Position numbers and translations under genes: made by a program. Below the pieces are notes generated by a model. That model made no database searches. It saw nothing but the letters and a program-made list of their open reading frames with translations, and was not told the DNA's origin. From CAVLCC01 sp963661535 (GTDB lineage: Bacteria > Actinomycetota > Coriobacteriia > Coriobacteriales > CADBOM01): 46,286 nt of DNA. The number at the start of each line of letters is the position of its first letter. Position 1 is the first letter of the stretch. The stretch lies in NCBI GenBank assembly GCA_963661535.1, contig CAVLCC010000011.1, positions 1-46,286 of the forward strand, given 5' to 3'. Below, piece by piece: positions 16,424-25,380 of this stretch.

Positions 16424-17830
16424 ATGACCAAGACACAAATCCAGGATGTGGATCGCTCAATATACGACTTTGTTAAGTCTGAAGAGGGCTATGAGCGTTT
16501 TGAAGATGGACTTACTCCCGATATTGTAAGAGCCATCTCGGAGCGCAAAGACGAACCTGATTGGATGCTAGACTTAAGGCTTGAGGGTCTGCGTGCTTAT
16601 CACGAAATGTCTATGCCTGCTAATTGGGGTCCTGAGATTGATGGCCTAGATGTTGACAACATTTCAACATATGTAACAGCTAATAGCAAACAAGCAAACA
16701 ATTGGGACGATGTGCCTGAAGAAGTTCGCGATACGTTTGAGCGCCTAGGTATTCCAGAGGCTGAACGCGCATATTTGGCGGGCGTGGGCGCACAATACGA
16801 CTCAGAGCTTGTTTATCACAACATGCAAGAAAGTGCCGCAAAGCAAGGCGTTATATATTCTGGAATTGAAGAGGCTCTGCACGGTCCTTACGAGAGCTTA
16901 ATTCACGAGCACTTTATGAAGCTCGTTCCAATTCGCGACCATAAATTTTCTGCTCTGCACGCTGCTGTTTGGAGTGGCGGTTCTTTTGTTTATGTTCCAC
17001 AAGACGTAAAGATGGAATATCCGCTCCAGAGTTACTTTAGACTAAATGCCGCAGGTGCTGGACAATTTGAGCACACTCTTATAATTGTTGAGCCTGGTGC
17101 GGAGCTGCATTTTATTGAGGGCTGTTCTGCTCCAAAATATAATGTTGCAAATCTCCATGCCGGCTGCGTTGAGCTCTTTGTTGGAGAACACGCACGTTTG
17201 AGATATTCAACAATTGAGAACTGGTCAAAAAATATGTACAACCTAAATACCAAGCGCTCTACAGTTGCAAACGATGGAGTTATGGAGTGGGTATCAGGTT
17301 CTTTTGGAAGCCATGTGTCGTATTTGTATCCAACAACCGTGCTAGAGGGCGACCGCACATCGTGCGAGTTTACAGGCATCACGTTTGCTGGCACAACGCA
17401 AAATCTCGACACGGGTTGTAAGGTCATTATGCTTGGCAAAGACTCGCGTTCGTCGGTTTCTACAAAGTCTATCTCTAAAGGCGGAGGCATTTCTACATTT
17501 AGAAGCGAGGTTTTTGTTGGCAAAGATGCCGAGAATGCAAAGGCTAGTGTGTCTTGTCAGTCGCTTATGTTAGACGATATCAGCCGCTCCGATACAATCC
17601 CTGCAATGAACGTTAGATGCAGCAGTGCAAGTGTTGGTCACGAAGCTACCATAGGGCGCATCTCAGATGACACTGTGTTTTATTTAATGAGTCGTGGATG
17701 CACAGAAGAAGAAGCTAGAACCATGGTTGTAAATGGGTTTGCAAATCCAATTTCTAAGGAGCTTCCGCTAGAGTATGCCGCTGAGATGAATAACCTCATC
17801 AAGCTAGAAATGGAAGGGGCGATCGGATAA
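16424..17830 (+). CDS. sufB: Fe-S cluster scaffold protein SufB
   Basis: The protein has 468 residues, the usual length. It has the N-terminal helical region (YERFEDGLTPDIVRAISERK), the beta-helix core (KYNVANLHAGCVELFV, then YSTIENWSKNMYNLNTKR) and the C-terminal helical block (GRISDDTVFYLMSRGCTEEE) that binds SufC. Cys in the AGCVEL segment and in SRGCTEEE are in positions conserved in the family. SufB is the main site of cluster assembly. Its TAA stop shares one base with the sufD start (TAATG), so sufB and sufD are coupled. Confidence 0.96.
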   Translation: MTKTQIQDVDRSIYDFVKSEEGYERFEDGLTPDIVRAISERKDEPDWMLDLRLEGLRAYHEMSMPANWGPEIDGLDVDNISTYVTANSKQANNWDDVPEEVRDTFERLGIPEAERAYLAGVGAQYDSELVYHNMQESAAKQGVIYSGIEEALHGPYESLIHEHFMKLVPIRDHKFSALHAAVWSGGSFVYVPQDVKMEYPLQSYFRLNAAGAGQFEHTLIIVEPGAELHFIEGCSAPKYNVANLHAGCVELFVGEHARLRYSTIENWSKNMYNLNTKRSTVANDGVMEWVSGSFGSHVSYLYPTTVLEGDRTSCEFTGITFAGTTQNLDTGCKVIMLGKDSRSSVSTKSISKGGGISTFRSEVFVGKDAENAKASVSCQSLMLDDISRSDTIPAMNVRCSSASVGHEATIGRISDDTVFYLMSRGCTEEEARTMVVNGFANPISKELPLEYAAEMNNLIKLEMEGAIG

Positions 17831-18963
17831 TGCGCACCTTAGAACATATAAATGCTGCAACTGCTCAAACATGGAACTACATGAAGATAAATGAGATTTC
17901 ACTCGATGTTTTGGACTCGGCTGACATTTTGCCACATGCAAATGTTGCAGTTGAATGTGAGTCTCCTATAACTATGCAAACACTAGACGAAATCCCTAGT
18001 GAATTTTGCAATATTGAAACCGGCATTGGCGAGCAAGCAGCCAAGTGGGTTGACAGCTCATCTGAAAAAGTTGCCCTTGAGGTTCCTTTTGGTTGTGCTC
18101 AAACAAAGCCCATTGTTGTTGATATGGCTAAATCGCCTGCATCTAGTGTGTGCATTACTGTTCAAGAAGAAGCAAGCGCAAGCATTGTTGTTATTGCTGA
18201 TGTTTTGGCAGGAGAGAGCGTAGCAGGCACGTCTATAGCAGATCAAACAACCGCTAGCCTTATAAGGCTAATTGCTAAGAAAAACTCACATGTAGATATT
18301 TTTGAGATAGTTGCAATGCCAGATACAAAAACTCATATCGAAGGTTTTGGCATTGAGTGCGAAGACGGTGCGTCTATAAACGTTCGCCAATATTTACTTG
18401 CTGCAAAAACCTCCGCTATTGGTCTTGCTGCTAATTTGTGTGGGGCTGAGTCGTCTATTGATTTGCAGCTCCATTATTTGGGTCGCAAAAATCAGATAAT
18501 AGATATCAACCATCTTGTGCGTATGAAGGGTCAAAAAACAAGGTCTCGAATTGACGAGTCTGGAGTTTTGGCAGACTCATCTCGCAAAACCCTGCGTGCA
18601 ACGATTGATTTGGTGCGCGGAGGCAAGGGCGCAAAAGGGCGCGAGCAAGAGACGGTTGTTGTAACTGGAGATGCAGTAGTTAACAAAACCCTCCCCGTAA
18701 TTTTGTGTGATGAAGAAGATGTTCAGGGCGACCACGGAGCCACCATAGGTTCGATGAGCGCTGAGCAACTCGAATATATGCGTGATAGAGGATTAAATAC
18801 CAAACAGGCAGAGGAGCTTTTTGAGCGAGCAGTTGTGGACGAAGCGGTAATTCATGCCCCCACAAAACGAGCTCATGAGGTTGCTCTTTCGGCTGCCGAG
18901 ATGCTCTTTGGACAAGATGCAGTAGAACAAATTGTAGACGCAGTGCAGCATAATTGGAACTAA
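17830..18963 (+). CDS. sufD: Fe-S cluster assembly protein SufD
   Basis: The protein has 377 residues and is related to SufB in its second half (RGKGAKGREQETVVVTGDAV-like region, then DHGATIGSMSAEQLEYMRDR). The DHGATIG and helical C-terminus are the SufB/SufD family signature. SufD pairs with SufB and binds the second SufC of the scaffold. The N-terminal half diverges, as is usual for this subunit. It starts on the last base of sufB and ends 19 bases before sufS. Confidence 0.93.
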   Translation: MRTLEHINAATAQTWNYMKINEISLDVLDSADILPHANVAVECESPITMQTLDEIPSEFCNIETGIGEQAAKWVDSSSEKVALEVPFGCAQTKPIVVDMAKSPASSVCITVQEEASASIVVIADVLAGESVAGTSIADQTTASLIRLIAKKNSHVDIFEIVAMPDTKTHIEGFGIECEDGASINVRQYLLAAKTSAIGLAANLCGAESSIDLQLHYLGRKNQIIDINHLVRMKGQKTRSRIDESGVLADSSRKTLRATIDLVRGGKGAKGREQETVVVTGDAVVNKTLPVILCDEEDVQGDHGATIGSMSAEQLEYMRDRGLNTKQAEELFERAVVDEAVIHAPTKRAHEVALSAAEMLFGQDAVEQIVDAVQHNWN

Positions 18964-18982
18964 AAGAAAGCAGGAGATATAT

Positions 18983-20215
18983 ATGAGCGATGTTAACATC
19001 GCATCTAATCCATATAAAAATGATTTTCCGCTTCTTGTGGAAAATCCAGAGCTTGTGTTTTTAGACAGCGCAGCAACGGCGCAGCGTCCGGCAGAGGTCA
19101 TAGAAGCACAGGAGCGGTTTTATAAAACAATGAATGCTAACCCTCTAAGGGGTTTATATAAGATTTCTGTTGAAGCAACTCAGGCAATTGAGAAAGCTCG
19201 CGAGCATATTGTGTCATTTATAGGAGCAAACGACCCAGACGAGATTGTTTTTACGCGCAACACGTCTGAGTCTTTGAATTTGGTTGCAAACTCTTTGGGC
19301 GGTGCACTTTTGCGCGAGGGCGATGAGGTTGTTATCTCCATCATGGAGCATCACTCAAATCTAATTCCTTGGCAACAAATATGTGCTCACACCGGTGCTA
19401 AGCTCGTGTATATGCGCCTAGACGATCAAGGTCACCTGCCTCAAAGCGAGATTGACTCAAAGATTGGCTCTGCTACCAAAATTGTTTCTGTAACAGGACT
19501 TTCTAACGTGTTAGGGTGTGCTACTCCGGTAGAGCAAATTGCTAAGCGCGCACATGAGATGGGTGCGGTATTTGTTGTTGATGGCGCACAGTCTGTTCCG
19601 CACATGAAGGTAGATGTTGCGTCTCTAGATATAGACTTGCTTGCATTTTCTGCTCATAAGCTCGGAGGACCCATGGGAATTGGTGTCTTGTGGGGAAAGC
19701 GCAAAATTTTAGAGAGCATGCCTCCATTTTTAACAGGCGGAGAGATGATCGACTCAGTTAGCGAAACCGATGCTGTTTGGGCTCCAATTCCAACTAAGTT
19801 CGAGGCTGGAACTCAAGATGCCGCTGGAATTTATGCAACAGATGTTGCGTTAGAGCACATAGGCAAGCTCAGCATAGATACAATTGAAAAGCGCGAACAC
19901 GAGCTTACAAAATACCTTTGTGAGCGCTTGCTAGAAATGCCGCATGTAGATGTATTGGGTTCGCAAAATCCCGCAGATCATCTAGGTGCTGTTTCGTTTA
20001 ATATCGGCAATGTTCATCCTCACGATGTTTCGAGCATTTTGGATATGAGCAATGTTGCAATAAGAGCGGGTCATCATTGTGCTCAGCCTCTTTTAACTTG
20101 GATGGGAATTTCGAGTTGCTGCAGGGCATCGGTGGCATATTATAACGATCAATCAGATATCGACAAATTCGTAGACGCCCTATCAGGTGTTGGAAGGATG
20201 TTTAACGTTGGATAG
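18983..20215 (+). CDS. sufS: Cysteine desulfurase SufS
   Basis: The protein has 410 residues, a pyridoxal-phosphate enzyme that takes sulfur from cysteine for Fe-S assembly. It has the PLP contact EHHSNLIPWQ, the Schiff-base Lys in SAHKLGGPMGIGVLWG and the persulfide Cys in RAGHHCAQPLL. These place it in the type II (SufS/CsdA) group. SufU next door is the expected sulfur acceptor. The coding end overlaps the chosen sufU start. Confidence 0.96.
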   Translation: MSDVNIASNPYKNDFPLLVENPELVFLDSAATAQRPAEVIEAQERFYKTMNANPLRGLYKISVEATQAIEKAREHIVSFIGANDPDEIVFTRNTSESLNLVANSLGGALLREGDEVVISIMEHHSNLIPWQQICAHTGAKLVYMRLDDQGHLPQSEIDSKIGSATKIVSVTGLSNVLGCATPVEQIAKRAHEMGAVFVVDGAQSVPHMKVDVASLDIDLLAFSAHKLGGPMGIGVLWGKRKILESMPPFLTGGEMIDSVSETDAVWAPIPTKFEAGTQDAAGIYATDVALEHIGKLSIDTIEKREHELTKYLCERLLEMPHVDVLGSQNPADHLGAVSFNIGNVHPHDVSSILDMSNVAIRAGHHCAQPLLTWMGISSCCRASVAYYNDQSDIDKFVDALSGVGRMFNVG

Positions 20216-20651
20216 CACAAATCTCTATAATGCTCAGTTTATGGATCATGTTTCAAATCCTTACTATAAATATGAGATGGAAGATCCAACATATACTCAT
20301 GAGGGTGTAAATCCATCGTGTGGAGACGACTTGGTGCTTAATATCAAAATGGCTGATGATGGCACAATTGAGGAGGCATCATACACGGGACAGGGGTGTG
20401 CAATCTCGCAGGCATCTGCCGACATGATGAGTGATTTGATTGTTGAGCGCACTCCACAAGATGCGATGAGACTAGTTAAGTTATTTATGGATATGGTTAA
20501 AGGCGAACAAACCGATCCAGAAATATTAAGTGAGCTAGATGAGGCAGCAATGCTTGAGTCTATCTCAAAAATGCCCGCTAGGGTTAAGTGTGCAGAGCTA
20601 GCTTGGCGCACTTTGGAAGAAATATTTAAAGAGCAGGGCGTAGAGGTTTAG
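20208..20651 (+). CDS. sufU: Sulfur-transfer protein SufU
   Basis: From the TTG at 20208 the protein has 147 residues (MDSTNLYNAQFMDHVSNPYY). This start is chosen because AAGGA lies 9 bases upstream, whereas the earlier in-frame GTG at 20187 has none. The Zn-site residues of SufU are present: Cys and Asp in NPSCGDD, Cys in GQGCAISQAS and Cys in RVKCAELAW. The Zn-bound Cys accepts persulfide from SufS. The start overlaps the sufS stop (TTGGATAG), so the two are coupled. This arrangement of sufC, sufB, sufD, sufS and sufU without sufA or sufE is typical of Gram-positive bacteria. Confidence 0.93.
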   Translation: MDSTNLYNAQFMDHVSNPYYKYEMEDPTYTHEGVNPSCGDDLVLNIKMADDGTIEEASYTGQGCAISQASADMMSDLIVERTPQDAMRLVKLFMDMVKGEQTDPEILSELDEAAMLESISKMPARVKCAELAWRTLEEIFKEQGVEV

Positions 20652-20661
20652 GTTATAGATA

Positions 20662-20741
20662 AAAAGGGCACACTGCAAAGATTTGTGGTTTATGGTTTGC
20701 GATTTGTGTCATGTGCGTGAATATGCACAAGAAGCCCTTTT
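20662..20741 (+). terminator. Weak long-loop inverted repeat after sufU
   Basis: AAAAGGGC (20662-20669) and GCCCTTTT (20734-20741) are perfectly complementary but 64 bases apart, with a smaller hairpin (GTGC and GCAC) between them. It may end or attenuate the suf transcript before the Rrf2 gene. The long loop makes this a weak call. Confidence 0.25.
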
Positions 20742-20782
20742 AGTTAGATGCGTTTTTAGACTCGATTAAATGAGGTGTAACA

Positions 20783-21217
20783 ATGTCAGGTATGTTTTCG
20801 TCAAAAGGCAGATATGCTTTAAGAGTTATGGTAGATCTTGCTATGCACGATGGTTGGGTATCGCTAGGAGATATTGCAGATAGGCAAAAAATTTCTAGAA
20901 AATATCTTGAGCAAATTATTCAACTTATGCGCAAAGCGGGATTTGTTGACAGTCAGCGCGGCAAAGCTGGCGGATACAAGCTAACACGTCAGCCATCAGA
21001 TTATACTCTAGAGCAAATTATTGAAGCTGCAGAGGGCGTTGGTGGAATGACCGCTTGCATTGACTGCGTAGTAGGCAGTGAGCATGGGGACGTATGCCCA
21101 AACTCTTGCAATGTGGCTCCTGTATGGCAAGAAATTGACAGCCTAACAAGCTCATACTTGAGCACAAAAACTCTAGCTGATGTTGTAGAAAGACACATTG
21201 GCAGAAGAGGTTTGTAG
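20783..21217 (+). CDS. Rrf2/IscR-family transcription regulator
   Basis: The protein has 144 residues. The winged-helix region (SSKGRYALRVMVDLAMHDGW, then KISRKYLEQIIQLMRKAGFV and RGKAGGYKL) is the Rrf2 signature. Near residues 93-113 four cysteines occur (ACIDCVV, then VCPNSCN), a spacing suited to an Fe-S cluster, so it may read cluster supply as IscR does. Its position 131 bases after sufU, with its own ribosome region, makes it the probable regulator of the suf operon; the inverted repeat at 15486-15504 is the proposed site. It could instead act on cysteine genes, as other Rrf2 proteins do. Confidence 0.85.
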   Translation: MSGMFSSKGRYALRVMVDLAMHDGWVSLGDIADRQKISRKYLEQIIQLMRKAGFVDSQRGKAGGYKLTRQPSDYTLEQIIEAAEGVGGMTACIDCVVGSEHGDVCPNSCNVAPVWQEIDSLTSSYLSTKTLADVVERHIGRRGL

Positions 21218-21271
21218 GATTTGAGGTTTGTATGTGCGGCTTGCACAAATTGTGCGGGCTGCATGACTTGC

Positions 21272-21293
21272 GCTCGCCTCATGACTTGCGAGC
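21272..21293. terminator. Possible hairpin between convergent genes
   Basis: GCTCGC (21272-21277) and GCGAGC (21288-21293) form a 6-bp stem with a 10-base loop, in the gap between the converging Rrf2 and exporter genes. CATGACTTGCG is directly repeated here (21262-21272 and 21280-21290). There is no T run, so termination is uncertain. Confidence 0.3.
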
Positions 21294-21335
21294 AAAATTT
21301 GCGCAAATGTGCATACTCCCACGCTAATCTTGCAC

Positions 21336-22772
21336 CTACTTTTTTGTCCTAAAAAACACCAATATCATCATTACTATTGCCAGCAAGGCCGAAAATCCAA
21401 ATGCGCACGTATATGCAATCATTGAGCCTGCATATATGTTTGTGAGATATGTAATTATAAATACCATCACAGCAGTGCAAATTGAGGCAGAAGCTTGCCT
21501 AGCTACCAGCGAAAATGATGTTCCATCTGCTACCTTTTCTCTAGGCAAATCTTCTAATAGCCAAGCTAGAGTACACCCAATAGACGATGACACTCCAATT
21601 CCTCGAACTCCTTGGCACAGTGCTATATACCAAATAGGGGAGTTTTCATTAAAAGTAAGAGCCAAAAGTGAACCGATAACCAAGATGGTAACCGCTATCT
21701 TCATTACTTTGGTTTTTCCAATTTTGTCTCCTACAATTCCAGATAGTGGATTGAATATCAAAGCAGCAATAGCTCCAGGCAAAAGAGCTGTTCCAGCATC
21801 TGCTGGTGTTCCCCCTAGAGCTCCCTCAATATATAGAGGCATAACAAGCGTTATTCCCATAAAAGAACCGAACAACAAGTTATTCATCCAAAATCCCGCT
21901 TTGAACTTTGCATCTTTAAAGATTGATAAATCAATTAGGGGGTTTTGGATTTTGTGTTGTCTCTTTGCAAACAGAACAAGAAATACAACGCCCAGAGCAA
22001 CCGGAAGCCAGACCATCAAACTCTTTATTCCGCTTGTGCTAGCCTCAGAGCAGCCTATCAAGATACCTCCAAAGCCAATAGCGCAAATCACAAACGACGT
22101 AAGATCTAGTTTTATGTTGCCTTGTGGTGAGCTTGATTTTTCTACCTTAGCAAAAGTTGCTATCATAAGCGCAACAGGCACTATTGCCAAAACAATAAAA
22201 AACCAGCGCCAACCAATAGTTTCTACAAAAATTGAGCCAATCGTAGGTCCAATGTTTGGTGCAAATCCCATGGCTATTCCTGCTATTCCCATAGCGGTTG
22301 CAGTTTTGTTGGATGCAAACCCAGTCATTGCAACGTTTTGCATAACCGCCATAGAAAAGCCTGCTGATGTAGCTTGCATTACTCGCCCTACAATCATCAA
22401 CCAAAACCAAGGTGTTATAAAATCTATTATCGAACCAGTCAAAAGCAAGCAAAGAACAAGTATTGTGTAGGTTCTGCTGCTAATTTTTTTCCACAAAAAT
22501 CCAGTTAGTGGAACAGAAATTCCAAGCGACAACATATATATTGTTGTAAGCCACTGTCCTAGGTCTACGCCAATCCCAAAATCTATTACAACGTTGCTAA
22601 GCATTGTATTAAGGGCAGTTTGTGAGAGGTTTCCTGTTGCTGCCGTTAATACCAAGATTGCAAACAGCGCAACTGTTCCTTTGCGCGTTGCAGTTGCAGC
22701 TTGTGTTTTGTCACTCTGCTCTTTTGTGGGCGCATCTGTTTTTTGTGTTGATTTTATATTTGCATCTGTCAT
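21336..22772 (-). CDS. DHA2-type major facilitator drug exporter
   Basis: From the ATG at 22772 the protein has 478 residues and up to fourteen hydrophobic segments, typical of the EmrB/QacA (DHA2) proton-coupled multidrug exporters. Visible motifs include QWLTTIYMLSLGISVPLTGF (helix 2 region), the motif-A-like loop after KISSRTYT, and the antiporter motif C-like GIAMGFAPNIGPTIG in helix 5. The frame extends upstream to a TTG at 22817, but neither start has a good ribosome site. A possible promoter overlaps that region (TTGTTT and TAAAAT, 16-base gap), favouring the ATG. The gene points away from the Fic gene. The substrate is unknown. Confidence 0.85.
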   Translation of the reverse strand: MTDANIKSTQKTDAPTKEQSDKTQAATATRKGTVALFAILVLTAATGNLSQTALNTMLSNVVIDFGIGVDLGQWLTTIYMLSLGISVPLTGFLWKKISSRTYTILVLCLLLTGSIIDFITPWFWLMIVGRVMQATSAGFSMAVMQNVAMTGFASNKTATAMGIAGIAMGFAPNIGPTIGSIFVETIGWRWFFIVLAIVPVALMIATFAKVEKSSSPQGNIKLDLTSFVICAIGFGGILIGCSEASTSGIKSLMVWLPVALGVVFLVLFAKRQHKIQNPLIDLSIFKDAKFKAGFWMNNLLFGSFMGITLVMPLYIEGALGGTPADAGTALLPGAIAALIFNPLSGIVGDKIGKTKVMKIAVTILVIGSLLALTFNENSPIWYIALCQGVRGIGVSSSIGCTLAWLLEDLPREKVADGTSFSLVARQASASICTAVMVFIITYLTNIYAGSMIAYTCAFGFSALLAIVMMILVFFRTKK

Positions 22773-22890
22773 TGTTCTTGATGTTTTTCTCGCTATTTTA
22801 TTGCTTTCATTGTCCAAAACAATTTTTATTCTATAGCTATATGTTTAGCGTTCTCCATATATATCCTGCGAATTTTTGCTTTAATTTTAG

Positions 22891-22896
22891 TATAAT
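22891..22896 (+). promoter_or_regulatory. Consensus -10 box of an apparently leaderless promoter
   Basis: TATAAT at 22891-22896 lies 6 bases before the Fic ATG (22903). Transcription would then start at or next to the A of the ATG. There is no ribosome site at the expected place, which agrees with a leaderless message. A clear -35 box is not seen. Confidence 0.55.
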
Positions 22897-22902
22897 TACA
22901 CT

Positions 22903-23790
22903 ATGACAGCAGATAGTTTAGATAATTATAATTACGAGCCTTATCAAATGCACATAACGCGTGATAAGCGTGCGCATTACTGGGCAGTTGCATCTGGTTT
23001 GCAAGATGTTGATGGTTTGTGCGTTTCTGAATATGCCTCACAAACTGCAAAAGACTATATTGACAACAAATATACACTCCAAAAAGCATGTGAGCTAGTT
23101 CACAATTATCATCAAGATCAATCTCATGAAGACACAGCACAAGCCGACCTAGTTAGTATAAGAATTATGGAGCTGCTCGAAAGAAATGCTTTTTGTTTGG
23201 CACCAGAATTTTTGAGCAGTATTCATAAGTATCTATTTCAAGACCAAGATGCTGAGACATTTCACCCAGGGGAATTTAAAACTCAGCGCATGGTTAAACA
23301 AGAAGAAATCCTAAATGGCGACAGCGTTTTATATGCAGATCCTACGACATACAAGATGTCTCTGAGTGCAATATTTAATCAAGAGGCATCTAGATTTTAT
23401 ACAACTTTTGATGAGAGGGAATTGGACGATTTTTGCCATACAATTTCTTGTCTTTGGCATGTACACCCTTTTTATGAGGGAAACACACGCACTATAGCGG
23501 TTTTTTCTGAGTTGTATTTAAATCAACTCGGATTTTCAGTTACAAACGAGCCTTTTGAAAAACATTCAGCATATTATAGAGATGCCCTCGTGCGCAGCAT
23601 ATATCGCAATGCCCAAGCAAAAATCTTCCCAGACAAAAGTTATGTGATTGCTTTTTATCAAAACCTGTTGTTAATTAAAGATAATAATTTATCGCGCAAC
23701 CAAATGTTTTGCAAGGAGTTATTTGATAATCCTGCACTACTAAAAAATATTAATCCAGGGCGCGCCTTTAAAAAATCGTCCATATCTTAA
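22903..23790 (+). CDS. Fic-domain protein with N-terminal VbhA-like segment
   Basis: The protein has 295 residues. The Fic domain (about 85-255) carries the catalytic motif HPFYEGNTRT with His188. Fic enzymes usually transfer AMP from ATP to a target protein. The N-terminal segment (residues about 24-65: AHYWAVASGLQDVDGLCVSE, then TAKDYIDNKYTLQKACELV) follows the pattern of VbhA/YhfG-type antitoxins, normally a separate small protein, with Asp where the inhibitory helix usually has Glu. If so, toxin and antitoxin are one chain, and the enzyme may be held inactive or work on a regulated target. Promoter and ATG suggest a leaderless message. The target is unknown. Confidence 0.85.
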   Translation: MTADSLDNYNYEPYQMHITRDKRAHYWAVASGLQDVDGLCVSEYASQTAKDYIDNKYTLQKACELVHNYHQDQSHEDTAQADLVSIRIMELLERNAFCLAPEFLSSIHKYLFQDQDAETFHPGEFKTQRMVKQEEILNGDSVLYADPTTYKMSLSAIFNQEASRFYTTFDERELDDFCHTISCLWHVHPFYEGNTRTIAVFSELYLNQLGFSVTNEPFEKHSAYYRDALVRSIYRNAQAKIFPDKSYVIAFYQNLLLIKDNNLSRNQMFCKELFDNPALLKNINPGRAFKKSSIS

Positions 23791-24092
23791 AAATGAATAC
23801 ACTGTTTTCTACGAAGTTAACTGTTTTTTTATGAATGCAGTAGCTTTTTGCCCGCACACGCATATGTATTTTCCCTGCAACACTCAAAAGTTTCATATTC
23901 TGCTATTATCTATAAGGTTGCAAACTTAGGTTGTTTGCATAATGAGTCTTGCAAAAATATTTTGAACACGCAGAACCTGCGCTTACGCAAAACGTCGCGC
24001 GCTGCATGTTCTCAAATAAAAGGCTCGTAATATTTATATGCATATCGCAAACTTGCGATGAGTGCATCTTAAACACAATGATTGGAGTAAGA
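23791..24092 (+). other. Intergenic region with no clear feature
   Basis: These 302 bases between the Fic gene and glpX contain no recognisable RNA, repeat or strong terminator. A 60-codon frame at 23848-24030 lacks a ribosome site and family resemblance. An upstream in-frame extension of glpX from 23949 reads as noise. Confidence 0.5.
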
Positions 24093-25049
24093 ATGCTTGA
24101 ATCTCATGTAATGGACGTTTTGAGAGTTGCCGAAAAAGCAGCTATTGCATGTGCATCTTGGAATGGTCGCGGAGACAAAGTAAGTGCCGACCAAGCAGCT
24201 ACCACAGCTATGAGAGATGCGTTTAACCAAATGGATTTTTCTGGACGCATCGTAATTGGCGAAGGTGAGCGAGACGAGGCTCCTATGCTCTTTATTGGCG
24301 AGGAACTAGGACGCGGCGGCGAAGAGATCGACATTGCTGTTGACCCACTAGAGGGAACAAATCTGTGCGCTTACAATCGTCCTAATGCACTAACAACTAT
24401 TGCAATAGCACCTAGAGGCTCTCTACTTTTTGCTCCAGATACTTATATGAACAAGATTGCTGCAGGACCTGCGTGCAAGGGCAAAATTCACATCGACAAA
24501 ACACCGGCTGAAAATGTGCAGGCTGTGGCGCAAGCTTTGGGCAAAGATGTAAGCGAGGTTAATGTTTGCATTTTGCTTCGCGATCGCCATGCTGATCTTA
24601 TAAAAGCTGTGTATGAGACAGGTGCTCGCGTTCGTTTGATTGATGATGGCGATGTTTTTGGAGCAATAGCCACTGCAGTTGCTCACACTGGCATTGACCT
24701 ATATTTGGGAGCAGGTGGATCTCCTGAGGGTGTTCTTGCATGCGCTGGACTTAAGGCTGTTGGCGGAGAGTTTATGGGCAGGTTCCAATGGAGAAGCGAA
24801 GAAGAACATGAGCGTGCTCTAAAAACAGCAGAGGTTGATGTTGACGGACTTCTAACAATGGATCAACTGGTTAGAACCGATGATGTTGCATTTATTGCAT
24901 GTGGAGTTACGGATGGCGAGATGGTAGAGGGCGTGCAAATTACTCCAAATTACACATCTACCAGTGCTGTTGTTATGAGTGCAACCGGACATACTGTTCA
25001 GTTCATTAAAACAATTCATCGCACAGGACAAGGAAGCATTAGCTTTTAA
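24093..25049 (+). CDS. glpX: Class II fructose-1,6-bisphosphatase GlpX
   Basis: The protein has 318 residues, close to the family norm. The ATG at 24093 is chosen because GGAG lies 5 bases upstream; longer starts add a segment that does not look like the family. It has the metal-binding signature IGEGERDEAPMLFIGEELG (residues about 51-69), the DPLEGTNLCA block, DDGDVFGAIAT and GAGGSPEGVLACAGLK. The enzyme hydrolyses fructose-1,6-bisphosphate for gluconeogenesis using Mn or Mg. It stands alone and is followed by a strong terminator. Confidence 0.93.
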   Translation: MLESHVMDVLRVAEKAAIACASWNGRGDKVSADQAATTAMRDAFNQMDFSGRIVIGEGERDEAPMLFIGEELGRGGEEIDIAVDPLEGTNLCAYNRPNALTTIAIAPRGSLLFAPDTYMNKIAAGPACKGKIHIDKTPAENVQAVAQALGKDVSEVNVCILLRDRHADLIKAVYETGARVRLIDDGDVFGAIATAVAHTGIDLYLGAGGSPEGVLACAGLKAVGGEFMGRFQWRSEEEHERALKTAEVDVDGLLTMDQLVRTDDVAFIACGVTDGEMVEGVQITPNYTSTSAVVMSATGHTVQFIKTIHRTGQGSISF

Positions 25050-25077
25050 ACTTTAGTTATAAACATAGTTAAGTCAA

Positions 25078-25122
25078 AAAGGGGCGCGTTATGTAAAGGT
25101 TTGAAATGCGCCCCTTTATTAT
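25078..25122 (+). terminator. Strong intrinsic terminator of glpX
   Basis: AAAGGGGCGC (25078-25087) pairs perfectly with GCGCCCCTTT (25108-25117), followed by ATTATTT. The stem is 10 bp with a 20-base loop, 29 bases after the glpX stop. It should separate glpX from the surface-protein region; the following bases to 25380 are AT-rich with no clear feature. Confidence 0.85.
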
Positions 25123-25380
25123 TTGCTAATAATCAACTTCTTTGTATGCTTGATACAAAATTTGAATCATGTATGTACTTAAACACAATTCAAACTAAAA
25201 ATTTATTGTTGCATGCGCTAAAATTTATAAGTCTTTACAGCTTGCAAAGCGTTGAGTTACATACGACGGTACCTCAAAGATTTGCAGGTCTAAAAAGAAA
25301 GTTCACTGAGTTCTAAATTTATATGGGATTTTTGTGAGGTAATTTATAAGAAAACAAAAGAAAGGTGGTTTGGTTCGTTT

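Noticed and set aside
21436..22470. A 344-codon rightward frame antisense to the DHA2 exporter
   Set aside because: It is a mirror of the exporter's hydrophobic codons, rich in Pro/Ile/Ala, with no ribosome site. The leftward gene has clear family motifs.
23949..24092. Upstream extension of glpX to 23949
   Set aside because: The extra residues do not look like the GlpX N-terminus, and the ATG at 24093 has a well-spaced GGAG.
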